A DNA stretch of 64,000 bases. Source: Hyphomicrobiales bacterium (GTDB lineage Bacteria > Pseudomonadota > Alphaproteobacteria > Rhizobiales > OSC116). The translations under genes were made by a program, and so were the position numbers. Location of the stretch: the NCBI GenBank assembly GCA_013214705.1, contig JABSRZ010000007.1:149335-213334 (forward strand), given 5' to 3'. Shown here piece by piece: positions 36,158-45,326 of this stretch (position 1 is its first letter; each line of letters starts with the position of its first letter). A model generated the notes under the pieces. It was not told the DNA's origin and did no database searches. It worked only from the letters and a program-made list of their open reading frames with translations.

Positions 36158-37390
36158 ATGAAATATTATCCCGCCATATTAGGCTTTTTATATAGCCTCA
36201 CATTTTTCTATTCTGCCCACGCTGCTGTTAGTATTAGCCAAAATTGTGGCAAACCGGCCCCTATCCGTCAAACAATCATTTTGTTAGATTCGGCTGTTGC
36301 GACGGCTGAAAATAAAAAACAATGGCTAAATACAATTCTCGACATAGCCGATGCGCTCAAAAAGCCATCGACAAGTTTACTGCCCTATGAACGGCTCAAC
36401 TTATTTGTATTAGATCGACAAAGCGAGGATATTGCCTCATATTTCACCGGTTGTTCTGCAAATATCTCAGATGAATCTTTGTCTGAATTAAAACAACAAG
36501 ATAGCTTTATAGACACATTATTGGGCACGGATAGCCAATCCATTGTCGATGGCTATAAAGAAAAATTTTATAAAGGCATGGTGCTGGCACTGGGGCAAGT
36601 TAACCAGCAGATCAAAACATTTGATCATAATGAAGGTAGCTTTGAAAACTCGTTGCTGAGATTAAGAAATTCGGTAAAATTATCGGATGGCATCCCACGG
36701 GTGTTCTTAATCACCGATCTTAACAAAATCACCAACAAAAAATTCAATAACAAAGAAGATGCGGGCAGAGCCGGCATTGAATTGGGCAAAACCGTTGGTA
36801 TCGATTTTTCCAGAGCTGAGATGTATGTCATTAACCTCGGCCAACCAAACCCAATATTACAGACCTATTTAGATGGTTTTTTGCTGGCTTCTAAAGCCTA
36901 TACACATGGCGCACGCAACAATGGCATTCCAAAGGTTGACGATGCCCCCGTTCAAAAAATAATTCTAAGTGGTCGGGTACAGTATGGAGATAAAACATTG
37001 TGGCCGGTGCAAATTCGCGTCGCAATCGATTCGGGCGGTAATTTGGTGAATAGTTGGATCTCGATAGCTATTCATAAATCCGAAGACAGTCCATTTCGGG
37101 GGAAATATTTGTGTAATAAGCTAAAAACTGAATGCACAATCGAAGGGGACGGCACTCTATTGGGTCAAGCTTGGAATCCCAGCACCAACAAAGAAATGTT
37201 TTCCGATGAGTTCCCGTGGGCGGGTTTTAGATATATCCAAATCGGCATTAAAAATGACACCGGTAATGTTAAAATTTTTCAACCGGGTTTGTTCACCGTT
37301 AATTCTAACGAAAAAAATAATGGTGATGGAAAAAAGACCACTTTCAATTGGGATTTTGAGGTGAATATTTTGGAAAATACTGACTTTTAA
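36158..37390 (+). CDS. Exported protein with VWA-like first domain
   Basis: A 410-residue exported protein. Signal peptide LGFLYSLTFFYSAHA, then a domain (about 30-250) with strand-helix order like a von Willebrand A fold: QTIILLDSAVATAENK, then RVFLITDLNK and AEMYVINLGQP. The metal site is not intact (DSAVA where DxSxS is expected). The rest (about 255-410) looks like a beta sandwich with two cysteines (YLCNKLKTECTIEG) able to form a disulfide. GGAG lies 5 nt before the ATG, overlapping the previous gene's end; an in-frame GTG at 36152 is possible. Fold assignments are by eye. Confidence 0.65.
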   Translation: MKYYPAILGFLYSLTFFYSAHAAVSISQNCGKPAPIRQTIILLDSAVATAENKKQWLNTILDIADALKKPSTSLLPYERLNLFVLDRQSEDIASYFTGCSANISDESLSELKQQDSFIDTLLGTDSQSIVDGYKEKFYKGMVLALGQVNQQIKTFDHNEGSFENSLLRLRNSVKLSDGIPRVFLITDLNKITNKKFNNKEDAGRAGIELGKTVGIDFSRAEMYVINLGQPNPILQTYLDGFLLASKAYTHGARNNGIPKVDDAPVQKIILSGRVQYGDKTLWPVQIRVAIDSGGNLVNSWISIAIHKSEDSPFRGKYLCNKLKTECTIEGDGTLLGQAWNPSTNKEMFSDEFPWAGFRYIQIGIKNDTGNVKIFQPGLFTVNSNEKNNGDGKKTTFNWDFEVNILENTDF

Positions 37391-37411
37391 CGCACATAAA
37401 TGAGGAAACTT

Positions 37412-38026
37412 ATGCAAATATTTAGAACAAAACTAATAATCCCCCTATTGCTTACCGCTTCTCTTGCGGCTTGTACAACAACTGGCATCAGTACGAATTA
37501 CGCAAGTTCTGGGTTGAAACCTGCTGGTTGGCAAGTAGATTCTGTGGTTGCAAAATGCGTGGCTAGTGTAATTGGTGGTACCATTTTGGGTGGTATTTTG
37601 GGGGCAATTACTGGCCGAGGCAACCAAGCAGCTATTGCGAAAGGTGCTGTTGTCGGTCTCGCTATTGGTGGCTCAGCCTGCGCAATTATGACTTTGCTTG
37701 ATGCACAAGATAAAGCCCAAATTAAAAATGCGCAAATTCTAGCTGCCAAATCAGGCAAAACAAAAGTCATCGGCTATATCGGCAAAAACGGAATAAAAAG
37801 AAAAATCACCGTAAAATCAACGCCATATACCGTAAAGCAAATAAACAAATTAGAGAATTCAAATTTAAAAGCCAATGCTGACAGAATTCTCAAATCGGCT
37901 GGGGGCAAATTAATCTGTAGGAAGATGACGACAAATATTAGCTATGAAGGAAAAGGCACCACTAAAGTTACTGAAACTATGTGCCGCACTCCATTCGGAG
38001 GCTGGGTGCCTTATAAAGCCAACTAA
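37412..38026 (+). CDS. Glycine-zipper lipoprotein
   Basis: A 204-residue lipoprotein. The lipobox is LAAC with Cys near residue 21, followed by a short linker and a glycine-zipper hairpin (VIGGTILGGILGAITGRGNQAAIAKGAVVGLAIGG, about 48-85) of the type that inserts in or oligomerises at membranes. The C-terminal half has a RKITVKSTPYTVKQINKLEN segment and two cysteines (LICRKM, ETMCRTPFGGWVPY). AGGAAA precedes the ATG at 37412; the ATG at 37400 has none. It closes the OmpA - membrane - VWA-like - lipoprotein cassette. Confidence 0.78.
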   Translation: MQIFRTKLIIPLLLTASLAACTTTGISTNYASSGLKPAGWQVDSVVAKCVASVIGGTILGGILGAITGRGNQAAIAKGAVVGLAIGGSACAIMTLLDAQDKAQIKNAQILAAKSGKTKVIGYIGKNGIKRKITVKSTPYTVKQINKLENSNLKANADRILKSAGGKLICRKMTTNISYEGKGTTKVTETMCRTPFGGWVPYKAN

Positions 38027-38056
38027 CCAACAGCCAAACAAAGCTGTTTAGTTCAT

Positions 38057-39214
38057 TCACCAGGCTTGCTGATATATTGCTAGCGCATCCGCTTGGCTTA
38101 CAGGCCGGGGGTTATTGACCAATAAACGCGACTGGTTCATGGCGTCACTTGCCAGTTTTGGCAAAATTTCTTGGGGTATATCCAGCTCACGTAATGTTTG
38201 CTGCAAACCACATTTTTCCGATAAGTTTTCCATTGAATCGCAAAAGGCTTCGGCACGCTCAATTTCGGGTATATCTGCAAGCTCCGAAAACGCATAAACT
38301 GCCATTTGCGCATAAGCCTGTGGCGCCACCGCGACATTAAACCTCAATACATGAGGTAAAACCAGTGCATTAGATAGGCCATGCGGAATGTGAAAATGCC
38401 CACCCAATGGGTAAGCCAGTGCATGCACCGCCGCCACGGGCGAATTGGCAAATGCTTGCCCCGCCAATAGAGACCCTAGCAACATATTTGAGCGAGCTTT
38501 AATGTCATCCCCTTGGTGAACCGCAATTTGCAGCGAACTGCCTATTAATCGCAAGGCTTCTAGCGCCATATTACGCGACAAGGGGTTATTATTGGGGCTA
38601 GCAGAAGCGTATGATTCTATAGCATGAACCATAGCGTCGATGCCAGTTGCCGCAGTGATATGAGCTGGCAACCCCAAGGTTAATTCTGGGTCAAGCAAAG
38701 CTATGTCTGGCAATAAAATAGGCGACACAACCGCCATTTTTTCGTGGCTGCCGGTAGTGATGATAGATATTGGCGTCACTTCTGAACCTGTGCCAGCCGT
38801 CGTAGGCACTAAAATTAACGGCAGGCGCGGGCCTTTTACATTACCCACACCGTAAATATCAGCTAGTTTTTCCTTACCAACGCCTAGCAAAGCCACCAAT
38901 TTAGCAACATCCAAGGATGAGCCACCGCCTAGGCCGATTACGGCTTTTGCTCCACATTTCACCAGCGTTTTTAGGGCTGATTGTATCACCGCCTCAGGCG
39001 GGTCCGCGCGGACATCGGCAAACAAGCTGACTTGTACTCCAGCGGCACGTAACACATTAATGGCTCTGTCAACAATACCCGTATCCATCAAACCATGGTC
39101 GGTGATTAAAAGCACATTTGCGCCTATTTGCTGTTTAACAATATCTCCCAAGCTAGATAGAATGCCTACACCAAATTGAACACTCGCTGATGTATTGAAT
39201 ATAAATGGATTCAT
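38057..39214 (-). CDS. Iron-containing alcohol dehydrogenase
   Basis: A 385-residue NAD(P)-dependent dehydrogenase of the group-III (Fe-ADH) family. The nucleotide motif GGGSSLDVAK (about 95-104), GTGSEVTPISI and the metal-ligand helices (GIDAMVHAIESYAS, HALAYPLGGHFHIPHGLSNA) are intact. Substrates in the family range from propanediol and butanol to sugar-derived alcohols. It is last in a minus-strand group after the PIG-L deacetylase gene and the ROK regulator, 87 nt downstream, so a role in the same catabolic pathway is inferred. Confidence 0.88.
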   Translation of the reverse strand: MNPFIFNTSASVQFGVGILSSLGDIVKQQIGANVLLITDHGLMDTGIVDRAINVLRAAGVQVSLFADVRADPPEAVIQSALKTLVKCGAKAVIGLGGGSSLDVAKLVALLGVGKEKLADIYGVGNVKGPRLPLILVPTTAGTGSEVTPISIITTGSHEKMAVVSPILLPDIALLDPELTLGLPAHITAATGIDAMVHAIESYASASPNNNPLSRNMALEALRLIGSSLQIAVHQGDDIKARSNMLLGSLLAGQAFANSPVAAVHALAYPLGGHFHIPHGLSNALVLPHVLRFNVAVAPQAYAQMAVYAFSELADIPEIERAEAFCDSMENLSEKCGLQQTLRELDIPQEILPKLASDAMNQSRLLVNNPRPVSQADALAIYQQAW

Positions 39215-39301
39215 TCTACCCTCGTTGGTTGTTCAAACAGTAACCGGTTTTATATGACCATTTGCACCCTATCACAGCTCCATAATCAACAGTGGCTAAT
39301 C

Positions 39302-41698
39302 TCATTCAGAATGCAGCAGGTTAGCCAACAAACGAAACGCCCCGGGCACCAAATATTCAACCTGATGATGCAATATAAGGCTGGTATGGGTGTGTCTGCC
39401 CTTGCCAATATTGGCGCTTAACAAAATACCTTGATGTGGCTCTTCACCGGGGTCGGCCATTTGTAGCAACGGGGTATATTTAGCATCCCATTTAGAGGCA
39501 AAATATAAGCCGCGTTCTTTATTCCAGTCTTGCCAATCCGCAGCTCCTATCTTATTCGGCACGTTCAACAATTTATGGGCGGGCTGCAAATGTGTCACCA
39601 CCGCATTTTGGTCAGTCACCCGCCATCGTAGCGACGGCTTGCCAATTTGCAAAAATGCCGGCGCGGTATGGTCAACGTCCCAATTGTCCCACGGTCTATG
39701 GTAAAGCGTTACCAAATTGCCGCCAGTTTCAACCCATTGATGTAGCTCATCAAGTCGTGCCTCCAAAGCGGCACAAGTGCGAAACGCAAATATGCCGATA
39801 AGGATGGAATCATATAGGCTAAAATCAACTTTGCTGACATCGGCCGATGTAAGGCTATCTACCTCAACCCCCATTTTCCTGAGCCAAAAATCCGTCCGGT
39901 CGCTGCCGCCACCAATATAAGCAATGCGGCCTTTGGGTAATTCAACGCTCATCACCCGCACTTTTATCTGAGCCGGAATGCACCGATTGGTCGGGCCGGT
40001 ATGGGCATAATGGGTATGTTTGATAATTTGCGCAGCCTCTCCATCTAACAAAAGAGGCAATTCATACAGGCCTTCAGGCAAATCTTTTTTCGCATTTATC
40101 GTCATCTGTCCGTCTTGTTGGGCGACATCCCATCCCTCGCCAACAACGAATGCAGCTTTGGCATTGCTTGGGTAAATATCACTGGTTTTTACACTAATTT
40201 CGGTAGGGTTGGCCAAATTCACAATCGCTTCTGTTTGGCTTAAACTTGCCGAATGTGTTGGCAATATCAACAGCCTCTCTTCAGGTTCAATATTCTTAGA
40301 TAGCGTTTGTTCGCCCTCTTTCCACGTCAAAACCACTTGCAACGGCTCATTGGCACGGTCAGGATAATATGTATCCGGATAAGGGTCACTTGGGGCAGCG
40401 TCATGAGCCACTCTAATTTCGCAAGATCCGTCATCCCAAGCGCTAGCTGCCCACCCATCTGGTAATTTCATATCTAGGTTTAAGGCCAAATCAGGCGTGG
40501 TATTATGAACTGTCAGCCTAAATTTATCGCCTGCATTCACTTGGTTTTCAGACAATGAAACCCGCACTTGTATTTGATGCGCCAATGCCAAAACATTGGT
40601 GAGTTGCAAGGTTTTGACTTCCAATCTATGCATAATTTCACCCATCGCATTGGCTGGGCACTGAGCTTTGGCTTGGTTAATCTCAACCAATGCGATGGCG
40701 GCATATCTGCCTATTTCAGCATAATTTGGCCATGCATCAATTGCATTGTCAATGGCCGCTTGCGCGTCTTTTAACGCTGCGCTTATGTTGGTGGCATCGG
40801 CAAATTCGCCAAGCTCAGCAAGTGTGCGGGGCAAATTATCAAATATAGACATCTCGTCAGCATTCTTACCATCTGCCGACCATGCCAAATTTAGCGGCCA
40901 GACATTCTCCTGCCCGGCCTCAACCCAACGTCCCATGCCTTGGGTGGCATGGAAATGGCGCGAATATTGGGCAATTTGCGTATAATCAAAACCTGTGACA
41001 GGATCTGCGCCGGTGGCGTTAATTTCAACCGTTTTAGGTGGTGGTGGTACATCATCATCATAGGCATCGCCCGCCCCCGACCATGCGGGTAGGTATAACT
41101 TTTTCACTTGCCACGGTTGCAAGTCTACGCCCAAATGTTGGCTGTGGTAGGCGTTAGGGTCAGCCGCCAAAATCACAGCTTTAAATGCCGCGCGGGTCAT
41201 GGCCTGATGATGGCCATGTTGGCCAGAAATATCTAAAAAAGTGGGGCAAACAATGTCAGGCCGTTCTCGGCGGATGATATGCACAAACCGCTCTAATGTC
41301 CTCTCTTCGCCCCAAATGTCGAGCGTTTCTTTGCCTGATTTCGAGAAACCAAAGTCAAATATCGAATCATCTGGCGACTCTGATAACCAATAATGCGTCA
41401 TATTAATTTCTTTGGCACTGCGCTCCATTTCGCGGGTTCGCACCACACCCAAATCTTTGGTAATTTCACTGCCAATGTTATTCTGCCCGCCCTCACCGCG
41501 GGTTGAGCAAGCTTGCGATAATTTAACGCCGTCACGCAAGCCAATGGCCGCTAACATGCTGGTGGTTTCATCATCTGGGTGGGCGCCGGTATTCATAAAG
41601 GAGACCACCGACCGCAAGGGCTGCAGCGCTTTCCACATTTCGACCGCGCGCGGAATTTTTTGTTGGTTAAGTAGACGATCAATATCAGATAAAGTCAT
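39302..41698 (-). CDS. PIG-L family deacetylase, multi-domain
   Basis: A 798-residue protein. Residues about 30-250 are a PIG-L/LmbE zinc deacetylase: GAHPDDET metal and base motif, and SGQHGHHQA third ligand region. Then a helical linker, a beta-sandwich segment (about 400-470, FRLTVHNTTPDLALNLDMKLPDGW), another beta-rich part, and a C-terminal class-I amidotransferase-like domain (about 615-798, RIAYIGGGSDRTDFW..., HQWVETGGNLVTLYHRPWD) without an obvious catalytic triad. PIG-L enzymes remove acetyl from GlcNAc-type groups, so the transporter and regulator next to it may deal with an N-acetylated glycan or glycoconjugate. There is no signal peptide. Confidence 0.88.
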   Translation of the reverse strand: MTLSDIDRLLNQQKIPRAVEMWKALQPLRSVVSFMNTGAHPDDETTSMLAAIGLRDGVKLSQACSTRGEGGQNNIGSEITKDLGVVRTREMERSAKEINMTHYWLSESPDDSIFDFGFSKSGKETLDIWGEERTLERFVHIIRRERPDIVCPTFLDISGQHGHHQAMTRAAFKAVILAADPNAYHSQHLGVDLQPWQVKKLYLPAWSGAGDAYDDDVPPPPKTVEINATGADPVTGFDYTQIAQYSRHFHATQGMGRWVEAGQENVWPLNLAWSADGKNADEMSIFDNLPRTLAELGEFADATNISAALKDAQAAIDNAIDAWPNYAEIGRYAAIALVEINQAKAQCPANAMGEIMHRLEVKTLQLTNVLALAHQIQVRVSLSENQVNAGDKFRLTVHNTTPDLALNLDMKLPDGWAASAWDDGSCEIRVAHDAAPSDPYPDTYYPDRANEPLQVVLTWKEGEQTLSKNIEPEERLLILPTHSASLSQTEAIVNLANPTEISVKTSDIYPSNAKAAFVVGEGWDVAQQDGQMTINAKKDLPEGLYELPLLLDGEAAQIIKHTHYAHTGPTNRCIPAQIKVRVMSVELPKGRIAYIGGGSDRTDFWLRKMGVEVDSLTSADVSKVDFSLYDSILIGIFAFRTCAALEARLDELHQWVETGGNLVTLYHRPWDNWDVDHTAPAFLQIGKPSLRWRVTDQNAVVTHLQPAHKLLNVPNKIGAADWQDWNKERGLYFASKWDAKYTPLLQMADPGEEPHQGILLSANIGKGRHTHTSLILHHQVEYLVPGAFRLLANLLHSE

Positions 41699-41716
41699 AT
41701 TTTCACTCGGTTTTGT

Positions 41717-42913
41717 TTAAGAATATACGGCGATGGAAGGCGTTGTGGTTTGGTGGATAATCAGCGATGCGCCGCCAATAGCCGCCGTAAAATGCCCTGA
41801 TGAACCGCGCAATACGCGCTTTATTGTCCGGTGTTTGCGGTTGGCAACAGAGCCTTGCGGCAGCTCCAATCGCTCAATGAGGGCATCAATCACCGCGTCA
41901 GGCATCGCCCCGCCAAATACAATGGTTTCGGGGTCAAATATATTTTCTAATATGCCAATGGCTTGGCTTAAATGTTTAGCAGCGATGTCAATCCATTCGA
42001 TAAAATCTGGGTTGTTTTGTTCTAACAAAGTGGCCATTTCTGCGCCGCTGCTTACATCGATACCACGCACAGCCAAAAATTTACGCGCCGATATGCGGCT
42101 GGCATAGGTTTCTAAACATCCATAATTGCCGCAGCTACATTCATTGCCACCCACTTGGGTGATGACATGGCCAATTTCACCAAAATTACCAAATGCACCA
42201 CGCTGTGCATGGCCATTTGTCATCACACCTAGGCCAAGCCCGGCGCCAAAATATACAAAGCAATAAGTATCAATCGCCGATGCCACCCCTGCCACACGTT
42301 CCGAAATGGCGGCAGCTGTGGCATCATTCTCGGCAATCACCGGGCATTTTAGAGCCTCCTCAAATACCTTTTGAACGTCAACATCATCCCAATCAGGTAC
42401 AATGGCTGCCTCCAAATCACTCATTTCAGACGCACCAAACGGCCCCGGCATCACCACACCAACGCCTAACAATTGTTCGCGGCTACGTTTTATCTTAACT
42501 ATTGCGCGGTCGACCATATCACATATTTCCGGTATAGCTTTGGCAGGTGAAGTGTCCGAAATGGCTAGTCTTTCGCGGTAAATGCAATCACCTTTTAGGT
42601 TTAAGGTGGCGCAAATCAAAGCGTCTGGTCGCAATTCTATGCCCACAGAAAATGCGCTTTCGGGGTTGAATTTATACTGGGCTGCAGGTTGGCCACGCTC
42701 ACCAGTTTTATGCCCCACCGCCACCAATAAGCCCTCATTTTGCAGAGCCTCAATAATGTTAGACACCGCCTGAAAGCTCAAGCCACAGCTTTTGGATATC
42801 TCGGCTCTGCCCGTGGGTTCGTTAGCCCGCACATAGTCTAACACCACACGCCTGTTGTGGGTGCGGTTGCGCCCTGCATTGCCGCCAATGGAGTGAGTTT
42901 TTATATCTTTCAC
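41717..42913 (-). CDS. ROK-family transcriptional repressor
   Basis: A 398-residue NagC/XylR-type regulator. The N-terminal winged helix (about 15-75, GRAEISKSCGLSFQAVSNIIEAL) precedes a sugar-kinase-like ROK domain with the structural zinc motif CSCGNYGCLETYAS (about 265) and a glycine-rich ATP-like loop (GAGLGLGVM). The start is GTG at 42913; two copies of CA(C/T)ATTGTTTGCC lie over and just upstream of it. It is divergent from the sugar ABC operon and upstream of the deacetylase gene, so it probably senses a sugar inducer and represses both directions. Confidence 0.88.
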   Translation of the reverse strand: MKDIKTHSIGGNAGRNRTHNRRVVLDYVRANEPTGRAEISKSCGLSFQAVSNIIEALQNEGLLVAVGHKTGERGQPAAQYKFNPESAFSVGIELRPDALICATLNLKGDCIYRERLAISDTSPAKAIPEICDMVDRAIVKIKRSREQLLGVGVVMPGPFGASEMSDLEAAIVPDWDDVDVQKVFEEALKCPVIAENDATAAAISERVAGVASAIDTYCFVYFGAGLGLGVMTNGHAQRGAFGNFGEIGHVITQVGGNECSCGNYGCLETYASRISARKFLAVRGIDVSSGAEMATLLEQNNPDFIEWIDIAAKHLSQAIGILENIFDPETIVFGGAMPDAVIDALIERLELPQGSVANRKHRTIKRVLRGSSGHFTAAIGGASLIIHQTTTPSIAVYS

Positions 42914-42938
42914 ATTGTTTGCCTACATATTGTTTGCC
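42911..42938. repeat. Direct repeat at the ROK gene start
   Basis: CACATTGTTTGCC (42911-42923) and CATATTGTTTGCC (42926-42938), 15-bp period, one mismatch, covering the GTG start and leader of the ROK gene. May be an autoregulatory site or affect translation. Confidence 0.4.
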
Positions 42939-42959
42939 AAAATCGGCACGAAAATATTT

Positions 42960-42976
42960 ATTCAAGTTATTTGAAT
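42960..42976. promoter_or_regulatory. Dyad operator candidate for the ROK regulator
   Basis: ATTCAA-GTTAT-TTGAAT, perfect 6-bp arms, in the gap between the ROK gene and the sugar transporter operon. AT-rich dyads of this kind are usual for NagC/Mlc-type regulators. Confidence 0.45.
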
Positions 42977-43112
42977 TAAGTATTGATTAATTTGTGCGTT
43001 TGGTCAACACTATGTTTTGCAGACCCTAAAAATATTCAGCAAATGAAACCAACGGGGTCTAATGAATTTGTAAAAAAACCAAGTTAAACAAATACATAGT
43101 GGAGGATATAAA

Positions 43113-44366
43113 ATGAAATCATGGAAAAAATCAATCATGGGTGCAACCGCAGGGGCTGTTTTGGCTCTCAGCGCTGGCGTCGCTCAAGCTGTCGAAATTG
43201 AATATTGGCAGTATTTTTACGACGCACGGGTAAAAGCTATCGATATTTTGATCGAAAAATTCGAAGCTGCCAACCCCGACATTACCGTAAAACACACCAA
43301 CTTTCCTTATGCTGACTATCGCACAAAAGTAGCCGCATCTATTCCTGCCGGCCAAGGCCCAGATGTTGTGCAATTATTCTATGGTTGGTTAAACGACTAT
43401 GTGGATGCTAAACTTATCACGCCGCTACCGACCGATATGTTCCCACCAGCGATGATAGAAAAAGAATTCTTCCCGATGGTGCAAGCCATGAAAAAAGACG
43501 GCGCTTATATGGCATTGCCAACCGCTGTGCGTTCTTTGGCGCTATTTTACAATACAGATCTATTTGCAGAAGCGGGCATTGAAAACCCACCAACCAACTT
43601 AGACGAACTTATTGAAATCGCTAAAAAACTAACCAAAAGAGACGCCGCTGGTAACATTACGCAAGTGGGCATCACCACAGGTATGACCGCACAGGATCAT
43701 CATTGGTGGCGTGAAGTGTTGACTCGTCAATTTGGCGGCGACCCGTATAAAGATGGTTATCAAACCGTCAATTATAACGATGATGCTGGCGCAGCTGCGC
43801 TAAAATGGTATTCAGAACTTGAAACATTGCACGGTGTAACACTTGCTGGCTTTATGGATCAAGGCCAAGCTGCCTTTAAAGCTGGTCGTGCTGGTATGCA
43901 TATTGATGGTTCGTTCCGCATTGGTTCACTCAAAAGCACACGTGGCTTAAAATGGGCGGTTGCAGAACTACCTGCTGGTCCAACTGGTTTGAAATCTAAC
44001 TATTCTAGTTATTGGGTTAACGGCATCACATCTAAAGCCACTGGCGAAAAACGTGAAGCTGCGCTTAAATTCTTGGAATTTGTCACATCAGATGAAGCGA
44101 TGCAAATCTGGTTGGATACTGTTGGCGAATTACCAGCCAAACCATCTGCTGGTTTAACTGATGCTAACAAATCTGATCCGGTATTTGGGCCATTTATTAA
44201 CGGTCTTGGTTATGCAAAAACAACTATATTTGCAAACGAGTCTGGCCAACGTCAAGTTATTGTCGATGCTATGCAGCGCATATTGCTTGAAGGTCAATCA
44301 CCTGCCGATGCAATTGCAGTGGCAGCTGAAGCCGAACAAAAAATCCTAAATAAATATTACAAATAG
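43113..44366 (+). CDS. Sugar ABC transporter substrate-binding protein
   Basis: A 417-residue extracellular solute-binding protein family 1 member (MalE/UgpB type). Signal peptide GAVLALSAGVAQA, then VEIEYWQYFYDARVKAIDILIEKFEAANPDITV, GQGPDVVQLFYGW and DGSFRIGSL are typical of carbohydrate binders. GTGGAGGA precedes the ATG. First gene of an operon continuing with two permeases, a lyase and the ATPase; a terminator hairpin follows it directly. The neighbouring ROK regulator and PIG-L deacetylase suggest an amino-sugar or conjugate ligand. Confidence 0.9.
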   Translation: MKSWKKSIMGATAGAVLALSAGVAQAVEIEYWQYFYDARVKAIDILIEKFEAANPDITVKHTNFPYADYRTKVAASIPAGQGPDVVQLFYGWLNDYVDAKLITPLPTDMFPPAMIEKEFFPMVQAMKKDGAYMALPTAVRSLALFYNTDLFAEAGIENPPTNLDELIEIAKKLTKRDAAGNITQVGITTGMTAQDHHWWREVLTRQFGGDPYKDGYQTVNYNDDAGAAALKWYSELETLHGVTLAGFMDQGQAAFKAGRAGMHIDGSFRIGSLKSTRGLKWAVAELPAGPTGLKSNYSSYWVNGITSKATGEKREAALKFLEFVTSDEAMQIWLDTVGELPAKPSAGLTDANKSDPVFGPFINGLGYAKTTIFANESGQRQVIVDAMQRILLEGQSPADAIAVAAEAEQKILNKYYK

Positions 44367-44380
44367 GAAATAACCCCCAA

Positions 44381-44413
44381 AGGCGATACTCTTAACCCAG
44401 TATCGCCTTTTTT
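44381..44413 (+). terminator. Attenuating terminator between binding-protein and permease genes
   Basis: Perfect 10-bp stem AGGCGATACT/AGTATCGCCT (44381-44390, 44399-44408), 8-nt loop and six U residues, ending 17 nt before the permease ATG. Confidence 0.9.
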
Positions 44414-44429
44414 ATTGTGGAATATCGTT

Positions 44430-45326
44430 ATGAATTTGTATCGCAGGCTTTCGATTAAGCAAAAGCAAGTTGTCTGGGCATGGGCATTTCTTGCACTCCC
44501 GGTTTTATTTTACGTAGTGATACGTTTTTACCCCACTTTTGGCTCGGTGCTGTTATCGTTTCAGGAATGGAATTTGTTGGGCAGCCGAACATGGATTGGG
44601 CTGGACAATTATACCCTATTGTTTAACGATCCGGTATTTTGGAAAGTGTTTAACAACACCTTCATTTACTTGCTTTTAGGCACGCCAGTTAGCTTGCTAA
44701 TATCCTTCATCATTGCCTATAATCTTGATAAAGTTAATTTCCTGCACGCCACAATTCGAGCTTTGTATTTCATCCCGTTTATGACTTCGGCGGTTGCCAT
44801 GGCTTGGCTTTGGCGCTGGTTTTATCAACCGGTACCCGTAGGTCTGTTTAATAATTTTTTATCCAGCGCTGGCATACCGCAATTGCCGTTTTTAAAATCT
44901 ACATTTTCGGCATTGCCATCGGTATTGGCTCCTGCCATCTGGGCTGGTTTAGGTTTTCAAATCATCATTTTTATGGCCGGTTTACGCGCTATACCGCAGT
45001 CCTATTACGAAGCCGCGCAGATAGATGGCGTCGGCCCCTGGACTGTGCTTAAAGAGATTACCATCCCATTACTCAAACCAACCATAGTGTTTTTGGTGGT
45101 ATTTTCATCCATCGGGTTTTTAAGAATTTTCGATCATGTCTTCAATATGACGACCAATGATCCGGGTGGGCCATTAAACTCGACAAAACCCATGGTTTTG
45201 ATGATTTACGACACTGCGTTTAACGCGTTCGATATGGGGTATGCAGCGGCGCAAACCGTTGTTTTATTTACTATATTGCTCCTCGTGAGCTTGCTACAGT
45301 TATGGATTATGAGGGAACGGACATGA
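44430..45326 (+). CDS. Sugar ABC transporter permease (MalF/UgpA type)
   Basis: A 298-residue permease with six membrane segments. The coupling loop YYEAAQIDGVGPWTVLKEITIPLLKPT matches the EAA motif of the CUT1 family, and FYPTFGSVLLSFQEWN is the usual first periplasmic loop. The ATG at 44430 has GTGGA upstream; an in-frame TTG lies at 44415 inside the terminator's end. The next permease starts in its stop codon (ATGA). Confidence 0.9.
   Translation: MNLYRRLSIKQKQVVWAWAFLALPVLFYVVIRFYPTFGSVLLSFQEWNLLGSRTWIGLDNYTLLFNDPVFWKVFNNTFIYLLLGTPVSLLISFIIAYNLDKVNFLHATIRALYFIPFMTSAVAMAWLWRWFYQPVPVGLFNNFLSSAGIPQLPFLKSTFSALPSVLAPAIWAGLGFQIIIFMAGLRAIPQSYYEAAQIDGVGPWTVLKEITIPLLKPTIVFLVVFSSIGFLRIFDHVFNMTTNDPGGPLNSTKPMVLMIYDTAFNAFDMGYAAAQTVVLFTILLLVSLLQLWIMRERT

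Noticed and set aside
38029..38048. AACAGC/GCTGTT hairpin after the lipoprotein gene as terminator
   Set aside because: Only six pairs and no U-run on either strand.
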